This document shows positions 1-8,118 of a stretch of DNA of 38,774 nt, in pieces. The first letter of the stretch is position 1, and each line of letters starts with the position of its first letter. The translations under genes and the position numbers were made by a program. The stretch spans positions 1-38,774 of the forward strand of contig NZ_QXMG01000053.1 of assembly GCF_003569765.1 (NCBI RefSeq), read 5' to 3'. The notes under the pieces are model-generated. The model saw only the letters and a program-made list of their open reading frames with translations. It made no database searches and was not told where the DNA came from. This DNA is from Caldimonas tepidiphila. Its GTDB lineage: Bacteria; Pseudomonadota; Gammaproteobacteria; Burkholderiales; Burkholderiaceae_C.

Positions 1-71
1 GGCGCTGTCAAGCCACGCCCCGCCCGGCGCCCTCGCTGCCATTTGTGCAACAAAGCCCGCAACCCCGCCCG

Positions 72-695
72 ATGCTGAAGATCCTCGGCAAATCGTCGTC
101 CATCAACGTCCGCAAGGTACTGTGGACCTGCGAGGAGCTCGGGCTTCCCTATGAGCAACAGCAGTGGGGCTCCGGGTTTCGCCCGACGGAGACGGAGGAA
201 TTCAAGGCGCTCAACCCGAACGCCATGGTCCCGGTGCTGATCGACGGCGAGTTCGTGCTGTGGGAATCGAACGCGATATGCCGGTATCTTGCAGGTCGCC
301 AGGAGTGCGATCGCTTGCTGCCTTCCGACCTGCGCCAGCGCGCGCTTGTGGAGCAGTGGATGGACTGGCAAGCCACCGAGCTGAACAACTCCTGGCGCTA
401 TGCGTTCATGGCGCTGATCCGGCACAGCGCCGCGCATGCGGACGCCGCCGCCATTGCGGCCAGCGTCGAAGGGTGGAACCGGCACATGGGCATCGTGGAG
501 GCCCAGCTGCGACGCACCGGCGCCTACATGACCGGAGAGACATTCACTCTGGCAGACGTCGTGGTCGGTCTGTCCGTCAACCGCTGGTTCATGACGCCGA
601 TGCAGCGGCCCGCCTACCCTGCGGTGGCGGCCTACCACGAGCGCCTCGACGCGAGGCCCGGCTATCGGGCGCATGGCCGCAACGGCACGCCGTAA
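72..695 (+). CDS. Glutathione S-transferase family protein
   Basis: A 207-residue cytosolic GST-like protein that probably conjugates glutathione to electrophiles or reduces a small substrate. The N-terminal thioredoxin fold (about residues 1-80) starts with the beta strand MLKILGKSSSINVRKVLW, where the SSS/N region is the expected catalytic Ser site. It continues to NAMVPVLID with the cis-proline and to the glutathione-contacting WESNAI segment. An all-helical C-terminal domain follows, with the FTLADVVVG signature near residue 160. An in-frame GTG at 45 would add nine residues, but the ATG at 72 matches the usual family start and is preferred. The gene stands alone, with the next gene starting about 100 bases downstream. 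The exact substrate cannot be told. Confidence 0.9.
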   Translation: MLKILGKSSSINVRKVLWTCEELGLPYEQQQWGSGFRPTETEEFKALNPNAMVPVLIDGEFVLWESNAICRYLAGRQECDRLLPSDLRQRALVEQWMDWQATELNNSWRYAFMALIRHSAAHADAAAIAASVEGWNRHMGIVEAQLRRTGAYMTGETFTLADVVVGLSVNRWFMTPMQRPAYPAVAAYHERLDARPGYRAHGRNGTP

Positions 696-795
696 TCGCA
701 CGTCAGCTCCATCGGGCGGCAGGCGGCGGCCGCCCGCGGCTTACCATCGGCGCGATCCGGCAGGGCATCCCGTCCCGGCCCACCAGGGGAGCGAG

Positions 796-1245
796 GTGGA
801 GGCGATCATCCTCATCGGCATCCAGGCCTCGGGCAAGACGAGCTTCTACCGCGAGCGCTTCTTCGACACGCACCTGCGCCTGAGCCTCGACATGCTGAGG
901 ACGCGCCACCGCCTGCACCTGCTGCTGCAGGCCTGCCTCGCGGCGAAGCAGCCCTTCGTGCTCGACAACACCCAGGTGCTGCGGCAGGAGCGCCTCGGGC
1001 CGATCGCGCAGGCGCGGGCCGCCGGCTTCTCGGTTCAGGGCTACTTCTTCGAGCCGCGCCCGGAGCGCGCGCTCGCCTGGAACGCGCAGCGCGCCGGGCG
1101 CGCCCTCATCCCGCCCAAGGGCCTGCTCGGCACCCTCAAGCGCCTGGAGCGGCCGACCCCCGAGGAGGGCTACGACCGGCTCTGGCGCGTCGAGATCGAC
1201 GCGGCGGGGGCCTTCGTCGTCGCGCCCTGGCAGCCGCCGCCCTGA
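796..1245 (+). CDS. Small P-loop kinase-like ATPase
   Basis: A 149-residue AAA/polynucleotide-kinase-like P-loop protein. It opens with the Walker A motif GIQASGKT (residues 8-15). LVLDNT-type residues (VLDNTQ, near residue 57) then resemble the second motif of PNK-type and zeta-toxin-like kinases, and a C-terminal stretch contains PPKGLLGTLKRLERPTPEEGY. Start choice: the GTG at 796 follows a purine-rich GGGGAGCGAG, and the upstream in-frame extension is low-complexity. Proteins of this type can phosphorylate nucleic acid ends or small molecules, but the substrate is unknown. It lies between the GST and phosphoesterase genes with no sign of coupling. The family assignment rests on the P-loop and the small size. 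Confidence 0.75.
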   Translation: MEAIILIGIQASGKTSFYRERFFDTHLRLSLDMLRTRHRLHLLLQACLAAKQPFVLDNTQVLRQERLGPIAQARAAGFSVQGYFFEPRPERALAWNAQRAGRALIPPKGLLGTLKRLERPTPEEGYDRLWRVEIDAAGAFVVAPWQPPP

Positions 1246-1354
1246 GGAGCGGGAAGCCGCGCGCCGCCGGCGCGTACGGATGGCGCGGCGCCCCTGCTCG
1301 CGCGGGGGAACGCGGCGGCGCGCTATCGTGACCGGCCGTCTCCCGAAGCCCGCC

Positions 1355-2497
1355 ATGCGAAGCCTGCTGAATCCCTTCATCCTCACGGTGACCGCGATCC
1401 TGGCCACGGCCTACGCCTACGCCGCCTGGCGCCTCACCTCCTCGCTCGCCGGCGCGCTGCTGCTCGCGCTGCCCTTCCTGGCGATCTGGGTGGTGCCGGT
1501 GGTCTACTGGCGCCGCGGCCGCGAGGACGACGGGCGGCTCGACGAGATCGCCCATGTCGCCAGCTACCTGTGCATGGGTTGGGTCAACTTCCTGATCCTG
1601 GTGCTGCTCGCGCGCGACCTGCTGCTGCTCGCGGCGGGGCCGCTGTCGCTGCCCTGGCTGGAGCGCATGCTCGTCGCGGGCGGCGCGCCGCTGGTGTTCG
1701 TGCTGGCCTTCGCGGCGCTCGGGCTCGGCGCGCTCGCCGCGCTGCGCGGCCCGCGGCTCAGGCGCGTGCGGGTGCCGGTGGAGGGCCTGTCGCCGTCGCT
1801 CGAGGGGCTGCGCATCGCGCAGATCAGCGACCTGCACGTCGGCCCCACGATCGGGGCGGCCTTCGTGCGGCGCGTCGTGCGCATGGCCAACCGGCTCGAG
1901 CCGGACCTGACCGTGCTGACCGGCGACATCGTCGACGGGCCGGTCGAGCGGCTCGCGCCCGGCGTCGCGCCGCTGGCGGAGCTCGCCGCGCCGCGCGGCG
2001 TGTTCCTCGTGATGGGCAACCACGACTACTACTCGGGCGCCGCGGCCTGGATCCCGCATTTCCGCTCGCTCGGGCTGAAGGTGCTGCTGAACCAGGCCGA
2101 GAGCTTCGTGCGCCGCGGCGCGCGTGTCGTCGTCGGCGGCGTGGTCGATCCGGCGGTGCGGCTGTTCGACCCGCGCCAGTCGCCGCGACCCGAGCTCGCC
2201 GCCGCGCCCGAGCTCGGGCCCGCGTTCCGGCTGCTGCTCGCGCACAACCCGCAGCTCGCGCCGCTGGGCGAGCGCGCCGGCTTCGACCTGCAGCTCTCCG
2301 GCCACACGCACGCCGGGCAGTTCTTTCCCTGGACGCTCGCGGTGCGCTGGGTGCACATGCCGCACGTGGCCGGGCTGTCGCGGCAGGGCCGCATGTGGGT
2401 CTACGTGAACCCCGGCACCGGCAGCTGGGGCCCGCCGGTGCGCTTCGGCACGACGCCGGAGCTGACGCTGCTGGAGCTGGTACGGGCGCCGGGCTGA
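1355..2497 (+). CDS. Membrane-anchored metallophosphoesterase (YkuE/YaeI-like)
   Basis: A 380-residue calcineurin-like phosphoesterase. The first 140 residues hold about four hydrophobic segments (near residues 8-26, 31-50, 75-98 and 110-130), which anchor it to the inner membrane. The catalytic domain carries the ordered metal-site motifs SDLHVG (about residue 157), LTGDIVDG (about 190), MGNHDYY (about 218), AHNP (about 300) and SGHTHAGQ (about 320). The full set of Asp, His and Asn ligands for a two-metal centre is present. Relatives such as YkuE and YaeI act at the cell envelope, YaeI on UDP-diacylglucosamine; the substrate here is not determined. The ATG at 1355 is chosen over an upstream ATG at 1280 because the extra 25 residues are arginine-rich and unlike a membrane N-terminus. 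Confidence 0.9.
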   Translation: MRSLLNPFILTVTAILATAYAYAAWRLTSSLAGALLLALPFLAIWVVPVVYWRRGREDDGRLDEIAHVASYLCMGWVNFLILVLLARDLLLLAAGPLSLPWLERMLVAGGAPLVFVLAFAALGLGALAALRGPRLRRVRVPVEGLSPSLEGLRIAQISDLHVGPTIGAAFVRRVVRMANRLEPDLTVLTGDIVDGPVERLAPGVAPLAELAAPRGVFLVMGNHDYYSGAAAWIPHFRSLGLKVLLNQAESFVRRGARVVVGGVVDPAVRLFDPRQSPRPELAAAPELGPAFRLLLAHNPQLAPLGERAGFDLQLSGHTHAGQFFPWTLAVRWVHMPHVAGLSRQGRMWVYVNPGTGSWGPPVRFGTTPELTLLELVRAPG

Positions 2498-2563
2498 GTT
2501 CGTTCCCGGAACAGGCTTCGGGCCGGGTGAATGGTTCCTCGAAAAAAATTCGTCAGAAATGAC

Positions 2564-2590
2564 TAAAGCCTTCGTCATGACTGACGATAA
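2564..2590 (+). promoter_or_regulatory. Candidate sigma-28 (FliA) flagellar promoter
   Basis: TAAAGCCT at 2564-2571, an 11-base spacer, then GACGATAA at 2583-2590. The known FliA consensus is TAAAGTTT-N11-GCCGATAA, so both half-sites and the spacing agree closely. It lies 35 bases upstream of the chemotaxis receptor ATG, the usual kind of target of this sigma factor. Confidence 0.75.
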
Positions 2591-2625
2591 CGAGGCCAAT
2601 CCAACTCCTCTTCCGGTTACAGCAC

Positions 2626-4194
2626 ATGAACCTGCTCCGCTCGCTACGCATCGGCCGGCGCCTGGGCCTGGCGTTCGGCCTCGTGAACCTGATCTTCCTG
2701 GCCGTCATCGCGGTCACGGTCTACACGCAGGCCAAGCTTGCCGAGGCCGACCGCTGGAACGTCCACACCTACAAGGTCCTCGCCACCGGCAACGGCATGC
2801 TGGAGTCCATGCTCAACATGCAGTCCGGCGCGCGGGGCTTCCTGCTCACCGGCAACACGTCCTACCTGGCGCCCTGGACCGCGGGCCTGGCAGCCTTCTC
2901 CCGGAACTGGGAGGAGGCACGCCGGCTCACGAGCGACAACCCGACGCAGCAGCGACGGCTCGAGGCGATCCGAGCGCAGCACGAGCGGCTGCGGACGATG
3001 CTCGACGGCTTCATCGAGCGCCGCAGGGGCGCGGGGACGGATGCCCAGGCCCTCGCCCAGCTGACGCAGGCCTTGTCGGAGGGGCACGACAAGCAGGTCA
3101 TGGACGCCTACCGGGAGCTGCAGGCGCAGTTCTTCGACGCCGAGTCGGCTCTGCTGGCCGAGCGTGCGGCGGTGGCGAAGGAGCTGCGCGAGACGAACAC
3201 GCGCGTCGAGGTGATCGGCTGCGCGCTCGCCGTGCTGCTGACCTCGGCTCTCGGCGTCGCCATCACCCGCTCCGTGCTGGTGCCGATCCGTCAGGCGGTG
3301 GCCGTGACGGAGACCGTCGCCTCGGGTGACCTGCGCTGGAACACCGCGATCGACGGCAGCGACGAGCCGGCCGAGCTGTTGCGCGCGCTTCAGGCGATGA
3401 ACGTCAGCCTGGCCGCGGTGGTGGGCGCGGTGCGGACCAGTTCGGACAGCATCGCGACCGCATCGGGCCAGATCGCCTCCGGCAACGCCGACCTCAGTCA
3501 GCGCACCGAGGTGCAGGCGAGCAACCTGCAGCAGACCGCGGCGTCGATGGAGCAGCTCACCGGTACGGTCGGCAACAACGCCGAGGCGGCCCGCAGAGCG
3601 GCGGAGCTGGCCCGTGCCGCAAGCGACGTTGCGGTGCAGGGCGGCGAGGCGGTCTCGCGCGTGGTCGAGACGATGGACGAGATCACGACCAGCTCGCGCA
3701 AGATCGCCGACATCATCGGCGTGATCGACGGCATCGCCTTCCAGACCAACATCCTCGCGCTCAACGCGGCGGTGGAGGCCGCGCGTGCCGGCGAGCAGGG
3801 CCGCGGCTTCGCGGTCGTCGCCGGCGAGGTGCGCACCCTCGCCCAGAGAAGCGCCCAGGCCGCCAAGGAGATCAAGGACCTGATCGGCGAGAGTGTGCGA
3901 CGCGTGGAGGCGGGCAGCGGCCTCGTCGGCGACGCCGGCCGCACCATCGAGGAGGTGGTCACGCAGGTCCGCAGCGTCACCGACCTGATCAACGAGATCA
4001 GCGCGGCCACCCAGGAGCAGCGATCGGGCATCAGCCAGGTGGGAGACGCCGTGGGCCAGCTCGACCGGGTCACGCAGCAGAACGCGGCGCTGGTCGAGGA
4101 GAGCGCGGCCGCGAGCGACAGCCTTCGCCAGCAGGCGGCTCATCTCGTGGAAGCGGTGAGCCGCTTCCGGCTCGGCCAGGGGCAGGCCGCCTGA
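2626..4194 (+). CDS. Methyl-accepting chemotaxis protein
   Basis: A 522-residue transmembrane chemoreceptor. Domains in order: TM1 (about 12-33), a roughly 150-residue helical periplasmic sensor of the CHASE3 kind (with an ARGFLLTGN-like motif near residue 67), TM2 (about 194-215), HAMP (about 215-268), and a cytoplasmic signalling hairpin. The hairpin's tip has the invariant [20 protein letters not shown] sequence near residue 370. It would signal to CheA through CheW. Flanking methylation helices have the usual Glu/Gln-Ala pairs ([12 protein letters not shown]). The C-terminus ends LGQGQAA with no CheR-docking pentapeptide. A sigma-28 promoter precedes it and a hairpin follows it, suggesting a single-gene unit. 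No other che genes are in view, and the ligand is unknown. Confidence 0.95.
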   Translation: MNLLRSLRIGRRLGLAFGLVNLIFLAVIAVTVYTQAKLAEADRWNVHTYKVLATGNGMLESMLNMQSGARGFLLTGNTSYLAPWTAGLAAFSRNWEEARRLTSDNPTQQRRLEAIRAQHERLRTMLDGFIERRRGAGTDAQALAQLTQALSEGHDKQVMDAYRELQAQFFDAESALLAERAAVAKELRETNTRVEVIGCALAVLLTSALGVAITRSVLVPIRQAVAVTETVASGDLRWNTAIDGSDEPAELLRALQAMNVSLAAVVGAVRTSSDSIATASGQIASGNADLSQRTEVQASNLQQTAASMEQLTGTVGNNAEAARRAAELARAASDVAVQGGEAVSRVVETMDEITTSSRKIADIIGVIDGIAFQTNILALNAAVEAARAGEQGRGFAVVAGEVRTLAQRSAQAAKEIKDLIGESVRRVEAGSGLVGDAGRTIEEVVTQVRSVTDLINEISAATQEQRSGISQVGDAVGQLDRVTQQNAALVEESAAASDSLRQQAAHLVEAVSRFRLGQGQAA

Positions 4195-4205
4195 AACGGA
4201 TAATC

Positions 4206-4223
4206 GCGGCCGTACCCGGCCGC
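4206..4223 (+). terminator. Hairpin after the chemoreceptor gene
   Basis: Perfect inverted repeat GCGGCCG (4206-4212), loop TACC, CGGCCGC (4217-4223), 11 bases past the stop codon. There is no T tract, so termination efficiency is uncertain. Confidence 0.45.
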
Positions 4224-4292
4224 ACGTGACCGGTCCCGGCGCAAACCGGGCGGCGGCGCGGTTCCCGCACACTTACTCGACGAAGCCCCCTA

Positions 4293-5786
4293 GTGACCTC
4301 CCGTCTTGCCTGCGTTGCCGGCGACTCCTCCTGGCTGCCCCCACTCTCCGAGGAGGTGGCACGTTTCAACGACAGCGATGCCTTCCTGCTGCAGGCGGCC
4401 CCCGAGTTCGAGGTCTATCTGGTGCACCAGCACCAGAGAGGCATCGGCGGCGCCGATCTCGTCCGGCTGATCCGCAAGCGCGGCCCCGCGGGCATCATCG
4501 CCGTCTCCGCATCCCCGCGCGAGGTCTTCGCCCGGATGCTGGACCTCGGGGCGGACATGGTGGTGGAGCAGTCGCTCGACCGCGCGCAGTGGGAAGCGGC
4601 GATTGCCGCGGTGCGCAGGCGCTTGAAGCCGGGCGAGGAGTGCTGGCGGCTCGATGCCGCGCTGCGCGTGCTCCGGGCGCCGGGCGGCCGGGAGGTGCCG
4701 CTCAGCGACGCCGAGTGGATCATCATGGATTGCCTGGCCGAGGCGGGCGGCGAGGCCGTGGCGAGACAGACGCTTGCGGAGCGCCTGTGGGGCCCCTCCG
4801 CCCACGGCTGCATGGACAACGCCCTGCAGGCCAGCGTGTACCGCCTGCGCCGCCGCATCGAGGACGCGGTCCCGGGGCGGGCGCCGATCCAGTCCGTCTC
4901 ACGCATCGGCTACCGCTTCGCGGCGGCGATGGAGCGCGAAGCGGCCCCGCCCCCCCCGCCGGCTCCCGAACCGGTGCTCGCGCCCTCGGTCCGGCACGGC
5001 GCTCGCTTCACCGGCGAGGAAGGCCCCGCACTGGTATTCGCGCACGGCTACGGCTGCGACCAGTCGACATGGGGAGCGATCGTGCCCGCGTTCTCCTGGG
5101 ATCACCGGACGATGTCCTACGACCTCGCGGGCCACGGAAAAGCGGCCGCCGGGAGCTACGAGGCGCAGGGCCGGCACGCCAGCCTGGCCGGTCACGCGCA
5201 CGACCTGCTCGATCTCTGCGACGAGGCGGGACTCGTCAAGCCGGTGTTCGTCGGCCACTCGGTGAGCGCGGCGATCGGCGTGCTCGCGGCCGCGGAGAGG
5301 CCGCAATACTTCGGGGCGCTGGTGCTGGTCGCGCCGACTCCGACCTATCTGAACGACGGGGACTACCGGGGAGGTTTCGAGCGGCAGGATCTGGAGCGGA
5401 TGCTCGCGGAACTCGACGCGGACCCGTCCCGCTGGGCGCGGGGCATGGCGCCCGTCATCATGGGGAATCCCGACCGGCCGCAGCTCGGCGCCGATCTCGC
5501 CGCGTCGTTCTGCCGCCTGGAGCCCGCCATCGCGCAGCACTTCGCCCGCGTGACCTTCCTGTCGGACATCCGCGCCCGCCTGCGCGAGGTACGCTGCCCG
5601 GTGCTGCTGCTGCAATGCCGGGACGACCCGCTCGCCCCCGAGGACGCAGGCCGGTTCATGCACGAGGCGCTGCCGGGCAGCTCGCTCGCGCTGCTGCAGG
5701 CGACCGGGCACTGCCCGCATCTCAGCGCCCCGCACGAGACCGTCGCCGCCATCCGGCGCTTCCTCGCGCAGCGCCCGGCGCGCTGA
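4293..5786 (+). CDS. Degenerate receiver + winged helix + RsbQ/KAI2-like hydrolase fusion regulator
   Basis: A 497-residue three-domain protein. Residues 1-111 follow the receiver fold, but the phosphoacceptor Asp position is His45 (YLVHQHQRGIGG) and the conserved Lys is Gln93, so ordinary phosphorelay control is unlikely. Residues about 116-210 are an OmpR/PhoB winged helix (PLSDAEW, LAERLWG, VYRLRRRIE, SRIGYRF) that should bind DNA. After a proline-rich linker, residues about 235-497 are an alpha/beta hydrolase of the RsbQ/KAI2/D14 type. The hydrolase shows HGYGCDQSTW, nucleophile Ser323 in VGHSVSA, YLNDGDYRGGFE, TFLSD, Asp445 in DDPLAP and His473 in GHCPHLSAP. I infer a one-component sensor in which a small ligand bound or hydrolysed by the C-terminal domain controls DNA binding. 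The GTG start at 4293 lacks a clear ribosome site. Confidence 0.88.
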   Translation: MTSRLACVAGDSSWLPPLSEEVARFNDSDAFLLQAAPEFEVYLVHQHQRGIGGADLVRLIRKRGPAGIIAVSASPREVFARMLDLGADMVVEQSLDRAQWEAAIAAVRRRLKPGEECWRLDAALRVLRAPGGREVPLSDAEWIIMDCLAEAGGEAVARQTLAERLWGPSAHGCMDNALQASVYRLRRRIEDAVPGRAPIQSVSRIGYRFAAAMEREAAPPPPPAPEPVLAPSVRHGARFTGEEGPALVFAHGYGCDQSTWGAIVPAFSWDHRTMSYDLAGHGKAAAGSYEAQGRHASLAGHAHDLLDLCDEAGLVKPVFVGHSVSAAIGVLAAAERPQYFGALVLVAPTPTYLNDGDYRGGFERQDLERMLAELDADPSRWARGMAPVIMGNPDRPQLGADLAASFCRLEPAIAQHFARVTFLSDIRARLREVRCPVLLLQCRDDPLAPEDAGRFMHEALPGSSLALLQATGHCPHLSAPHETVAAIRRFLAQRPAR

Positions 5787-5812
5787 CCCCGCCCCCGGCC
5801 GGAGGTACGCCT

Positions 5813-5824
5813 CTTGCCGGCAAG
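5813..5824. repeat. Short palindrome before the 82-residue gene
   Basis: CTTGCCGGCAAG is a perfect 12-base palindrome between the fusion regulator and the small gene. It could be a weak hairpin or a protein-binding site, and nothing else supports a role. Confidence 0.25.
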
Positions 5825-5854
5825 CGGGATCATCGATTTTCGAAGGAGATCACC

Positions 5855-6103
5855 ATGGGCAAATTCCTGCTCGGCTTTCTCGTCGGCATGGTCTCGACCG
5901 CCTCCTACATGTCGGCCCAGAGCCGCATGGCGTCGGGACGGGCGAGCCCGGCGACCGAGGGGCGGGTCGACGAGCTGTCGAGCGCGCTGAACAGCCCGGC
6001 GATGACGACGGTCGGCCTCAACGCGGGCGACGGCACGCCGAACCGGGGCGGTGGCACGGTGCGCGAGGCCTCGATCACCTCGCTCCCCGACACCCGCCAC
6101 TGA
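5855..6103 (+). CDS. Small membrane-anchored hypothetical protein
   Basis: An 82-residue protein of unknown function. It starts MGKFLLGFLVGMVSTASYM, one hydrophobic helix with a GxxxG-like GFLVG core, followed by a polar, glycine- and serine-rich tail that has no cysteines. The start is well supported: a strong ribosome site GAAGGAG lies seven bases before the ATG at 5855. The gene sits 68 bases after the RsbQ-like fusion regulator on the same strand, so the two may be cotranscribed or the regulator may control it. Its size and single helix would suit a membrane-associated stress or envelope peptide, but no family was recognised. Confidence 0.7.
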   Translation: MGKFLLGFLVGMVSTASYMSAQSRMASGRASPATEGRVDELSSALNSPAMTTVGLNAGDGTPNRGGGTVREASITSLPDTRH

Positions 6104-6173
6104 GATCCCCGGCCGGGTCGCGGACCGGCCCGGCCTGCCGGGGGCGCTCCGCCACCCGCCGCGGCAGCCCGCG

Positions 6174-8075
6174 ATGCCCAAGCTGCTCTGGGTGACGCTG
6201 CCCCTCGTGGCGGCGCTGCTCGTGCTCGGCCTGCAGTGGCTGCGCCGGCGACCGCCGACCCGCCACGCGCTCAACGTCTGGTCGAGCCTGCTGCTGTTGG
6301 CCTACCTCGCCGCGACCGCGGGGCTGGGCATCTTCTGGGTGGCCTACCAGCAGCTGCCGGTCTTCGACTGGCACTACCTGTTCGGCTACGCGACGGTGCT
6401 GCTGCTCGGGCTGCACCTCGCCTTCAACTTCGGCACCGTATGGCGCCACCTGAGCCGGCGCCGGGCCCCGGCCGCCCGCCCCCCGGCCGGGCCGCGCCCT
6501 GCAGGGCGGCGCCGGCTGCTCGCCGCGGGCGGCGCGCTGGCGGCCAGCGGCGCGGCCTACCTGCTCGGCCTGCGCCACGGCGGCGGCGGGGCGGGCCTGC
6601 CGGCCGCGGCCCCGGTGGCGGGGAGCGCCCCGCTGCCCGCCGCCGATGCGGCGCTGGCGACGGTCGAGCGCTTCCACGCCCTCTCGGCGCATTCGCGCAG
6701 GGGGCTGCTGATGCAGGCGCCGCCGGTGTCCTGGGGCGAGGCGCCGCCGCCCTTCAAGCGCTACCCGCAGGCGCCGCGCGTGGCGCTGCCGCCGCCGGCC
6801 TTGGGTGGCGCCTGGCCGGAACTCGCGGCGCTGGGCACCGCGCTCTGGCACGTGGCGGGGCTGACCGATCCGCGCACGGCGCTGAACCTGCGCGCTGCGC
6901 CCTCGTCGGGCGCGCTGTTTCCCACTGAGCTCTACGTGGAGGTGCGCGCGCTGCGCGGGATCGAGCCGGGGCTGTGGCACTACGACGCGCGCACGCACGC
7001 GCTGGAGCGGCTGGGCGATCAGGCCGAGGCCGCGTCCCTCGGCGCGCCGGGCGAGGCCGCCGCGCTGGTGGTGGCCACCGCGGTCTTCCGCCGCACCGGG
7101 CGCAAGTACCGCGACCGCACCTACCGCTACGTGCTGGCGGACCTCGGCCACGGGCTGGAGAACCTGCGCGTGGCGGCGCGCGCGGTCGGCGCGCCGGCCC
7201 GGCTGGTGGCCCGCTTCGACGAGTCGCGCGTGGCGGCCGCGCTCGGCATCGACGAGGCCGAGGAAGGCGTGCTGGCGATGATGGCGCTGCTGCCGCCGGG
7301 CACGCCCCCGGCGGCCGGGGACGCGGCTGCCTGCCTGGCGCCGGTGGCGGTCCCGGCCGGCGCGACCGCCGCCTCGGCAGCAGCAGTACCGCTGGGCGTG
7401 ACGGACGCGGTGCACCGGGCCACCTCGCTGCGCCTGGCTCCCGGGGCGGGACCGCCGCCGCCCGTGCCGTCGCCGCACGGTCCCCTGCCCCTGCCGCCCG
7501 GCGGCGTCGCGCTGCCCCCGGCGGCGGCGCTGCGCGCCGACGTGCTGGCGCTGATCGCCGCGCGCCGCTCGGTGCGCCGCTTCGAGGCGACGCCGCTGCC
7601 GCTGGAGGCGCTCGCCGGCGTGCTGGCTGGCATCGCGCAGCCGCCGCAACTGTCGCCCGCGGTGCACGTCGACTTGGTCGTCAACGCCGTCGCGGGCCTC
7701 GCGCCCGGCGCCTACCGCCACGACCCGCAGCGGCAGGCGCTGCTGCCCAAGCGCGTGCCCGCGGACCTGCGGGCGGCGGCGCACGCCGCGGCGCTGGACC
7801 AGGACGCGATCGGCGGCGCGGCGGTGGTGTTCGTGCTGTCGGTGGAGCGATCCGCATTCGCCGCCGACGCCTGCGGCGCCGCGCGCGGCTACCGGCACGC
7901 CTTCCTCGAGACCGGGCTGGTCGGCGAGCGCATCTACCTGGAGGCCGGCGCGCGCGGCCTCGGCGCCTGCTCGGTCGGCGCCTTCTACGACGACGAGGCC
8001 TCGGCGCTGGTGGGCGTCGATCCGGCGCGCGAATGGGTGCTGCACTTCTCCGCGCTCGGCATCCCGGCGCGCTGA
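6174..8075 (+). CDS. Membrane-anchored tandem SagB-type nitroreductase
   Basis: A 633-residue protein. The N-terminus has three hydrophobic segments (about 5-22, 31-55 and 62-85) with histidines in WHYLFGYATVLLLGLHLAFN that resemble haem-ligand pairs of small cytochrome b-like membrane domains. A fourth segment with a preceding Arg pair lies near 110-130. A SagB-type flavin oxidoreductase domain follows (about 150-420, with FKRYPQAPR, PSSGALFPTELYVEV and YRYVLADLGH). A second nitroreductase domain spans about 460-633 (AARRSVRRFEATPL, GERIYLEAGARGLGACSVGAFYDDE, HFSALGIP). Such proteins bind FMN and oxidise or reduce small substrates, and some SagB relatives modify peptides. No precursor peptide or cyclodehydratase gene is nearby. 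The link between the haem-like anchor and flavin domains is inferred. Confidence 0.85.
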   Translation: MPKLLWVTLPLVAALLVLGLQWLRRRPPTRHALNVWSSLLLLAYLAATAGLGIFWVAYQQLPVFDWHYLFGYATVLLLGLHLAFNFGTVWRHLSRRRAPAARPPAGPRPAGRRRLLAAGGALAASGAAYLLGLRHGGGGAGLPAAAPVAGSAPLPAADAALATVERFHALSAHSRRGLLMQAPPVSWGEAPPPFKRYPQAPRVALPPPALGGAWPELAALGTALWHVAGLTDPRTALNLRAAPSSGALFPTELYVEVRALRGIEPGLWHYDARTHALERLGDQAEAASLGAPGEAAALVVATAVFRRTGRKYRDRTYRYVLADLGHGLENLRVAARAVGAPARLVARFDESRVAAALGIDEAEEGVLAMMALLPPGTPPAAGDAAACLAPVAVPAGATAASAAAVPLGVTDAVHRATSLRLAPGAGPPPPVPSPHGPLPLPPGGVALPPAAALRADVLALIAARRSVRRFEATPLPLEALAGVLAGIAQPPQLSPAVHVDLVVNAVAGLAPGAYRHDPQRQALLPKRVPADLRAAAHAAALDQDAIGGAAVVFVLSVERSAFAADACGAARGYRHAFLETGLVGERIYLEAGARGLGACSVGAFYDDEASALVGVDPAREWVLHFSALGIPAR

Positions 8076-8101
8076 AGCCGGAGTGCCCCGCCTGCCCGTG
8101 C

Positions 8102-8117
8102 CGCCCGGCGCCGGGCG
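8102..8117. terminator. Palindrome between convergent genes
   Basis: CGCCCGGCGCCGGGCG is a perfect 16-base palindrome in the 43-base gap between the convergent nitroreductase and histidine kinase genes, so it could serve as a bidirectional terminator. It lacks a T tract. Confidence 0.4.
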
Positions 8118-8118
8118 C

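Noticed and set aside
4226-5854. A long frame upstream of the 82-residue protein
   Set aside because: The upstream part is arginine-rich shadow of the hydrolase fusion gene. The ribosome site GAAGGAG before 5855 decides the start.
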